A DNA stretch of 13,758 bases from an uncultured Lewinella sp. Lineage in GTDB: Bacteria > Bacteroidota > Bacteroidia > Chitinophagales > Saprospiraceae. The stretch is taken from assembly GCA_938021455.1 (NCBI GenBank), contig CALIGP010000312.1, positions 1 through 13,758 of the forward strand, written 5' to 3'. Both the position numbers and the translations under genes were made by a program. Below the pieces are notes generated by a model that was not told where the DNA came from, made no database searches, and saw nothing but the letters and a program-made list of their open reading frames with translations. Below are positions 13,747 to 13,758 of the stretch, one piece after another. Numbering within the stretch: position 1 is the stretch's first letter; each line of letters opens with the position of its first letter.

Positions 13747-13758
13747 AAGGCGAAGGTA

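Overview
The window looks like chromosomal DNA of a Bacteroidota member, possibly of the Lewinella/Saprospiria type (inferred from gene content; no rRNA or other marker gene is present). Three things point there: two intergenic sites fit the Bacteroidetes promoter consensus (TTTG or TTG, about 20 bases, then TAnnTTTG); gene starts lack a clear Shine-Dalgarno sequence, two of them GTG; and the gene set is typical (lipoproteins with N-terminal lipoboxes, a DUF6624 protein, a YkuK/DUF458 protein, and a CbxX-type double AAA ATPase with its own N-terminal domains).

Layout. 1-171 is the end of a truncated gene, followed by a hairpin and a 44-49 bp tandem duplication (186-301). 389-2764 holds a secreted six-bladed-propeller 'exo-alpha-sialidase-like' lipoprotein with a CxCC motif and a DUF6624 protein. 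2879-4317 is a divergent pair, a MarR regulator (-) and proC (+), whose shared intergenic region carries a promoter for each gene and a perfect 21-bp palindrome. A MATE exporter follows proC (4406-5764). A 418-bp non-coding stretch then contains two strong hairpins, one with a U-tract that would end leftward transcription, so it probably forms the 3' UTR of the leftward ykuK-like gene (6183-6680).

The 472-bp gap at 6681-7152 has no convincing protein gene. It has a textbook Bacteroidetes promoter at its left end (6668-6699, + strand) and a textbook intrinsic terminator at 7032-7064, together defining a candidate RNA of about 360 nt of no family I recognise. To its right is an 886-aa protein with two duplicated N-terminal beta-rich domains and two intact AAA modules. 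It ends at a 24-bp-arm bidirectional terminator facing a leftward lipoprotein gene (9899-10744). Upstream of that lipoprotein gene sits a 141-bp MITE-like insertion with terminal inverted repeats and an 11-bp flanking direct repeat.

10993-12495 is a visibly AT-rich island of three leftward genes, all encoding exported proteins. Two of them share a four-cysteine domain with symmetric spacing (C-x21-C-x10-C-x21-C and C-x17-C-x15-C-x17-C) and alignable ends, which suggests a disulfide-stapled helical hairpin present once as a free secreted protein and once at the C-terminus of a lipoprotein. The window closes with a membrane-anchored endonuclease/exonuclease/phosphatase-family protein (12652-13746). 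The best candidates for undescribed biology are the 6705-7064 RNA and the four-cysteine exported proteins.
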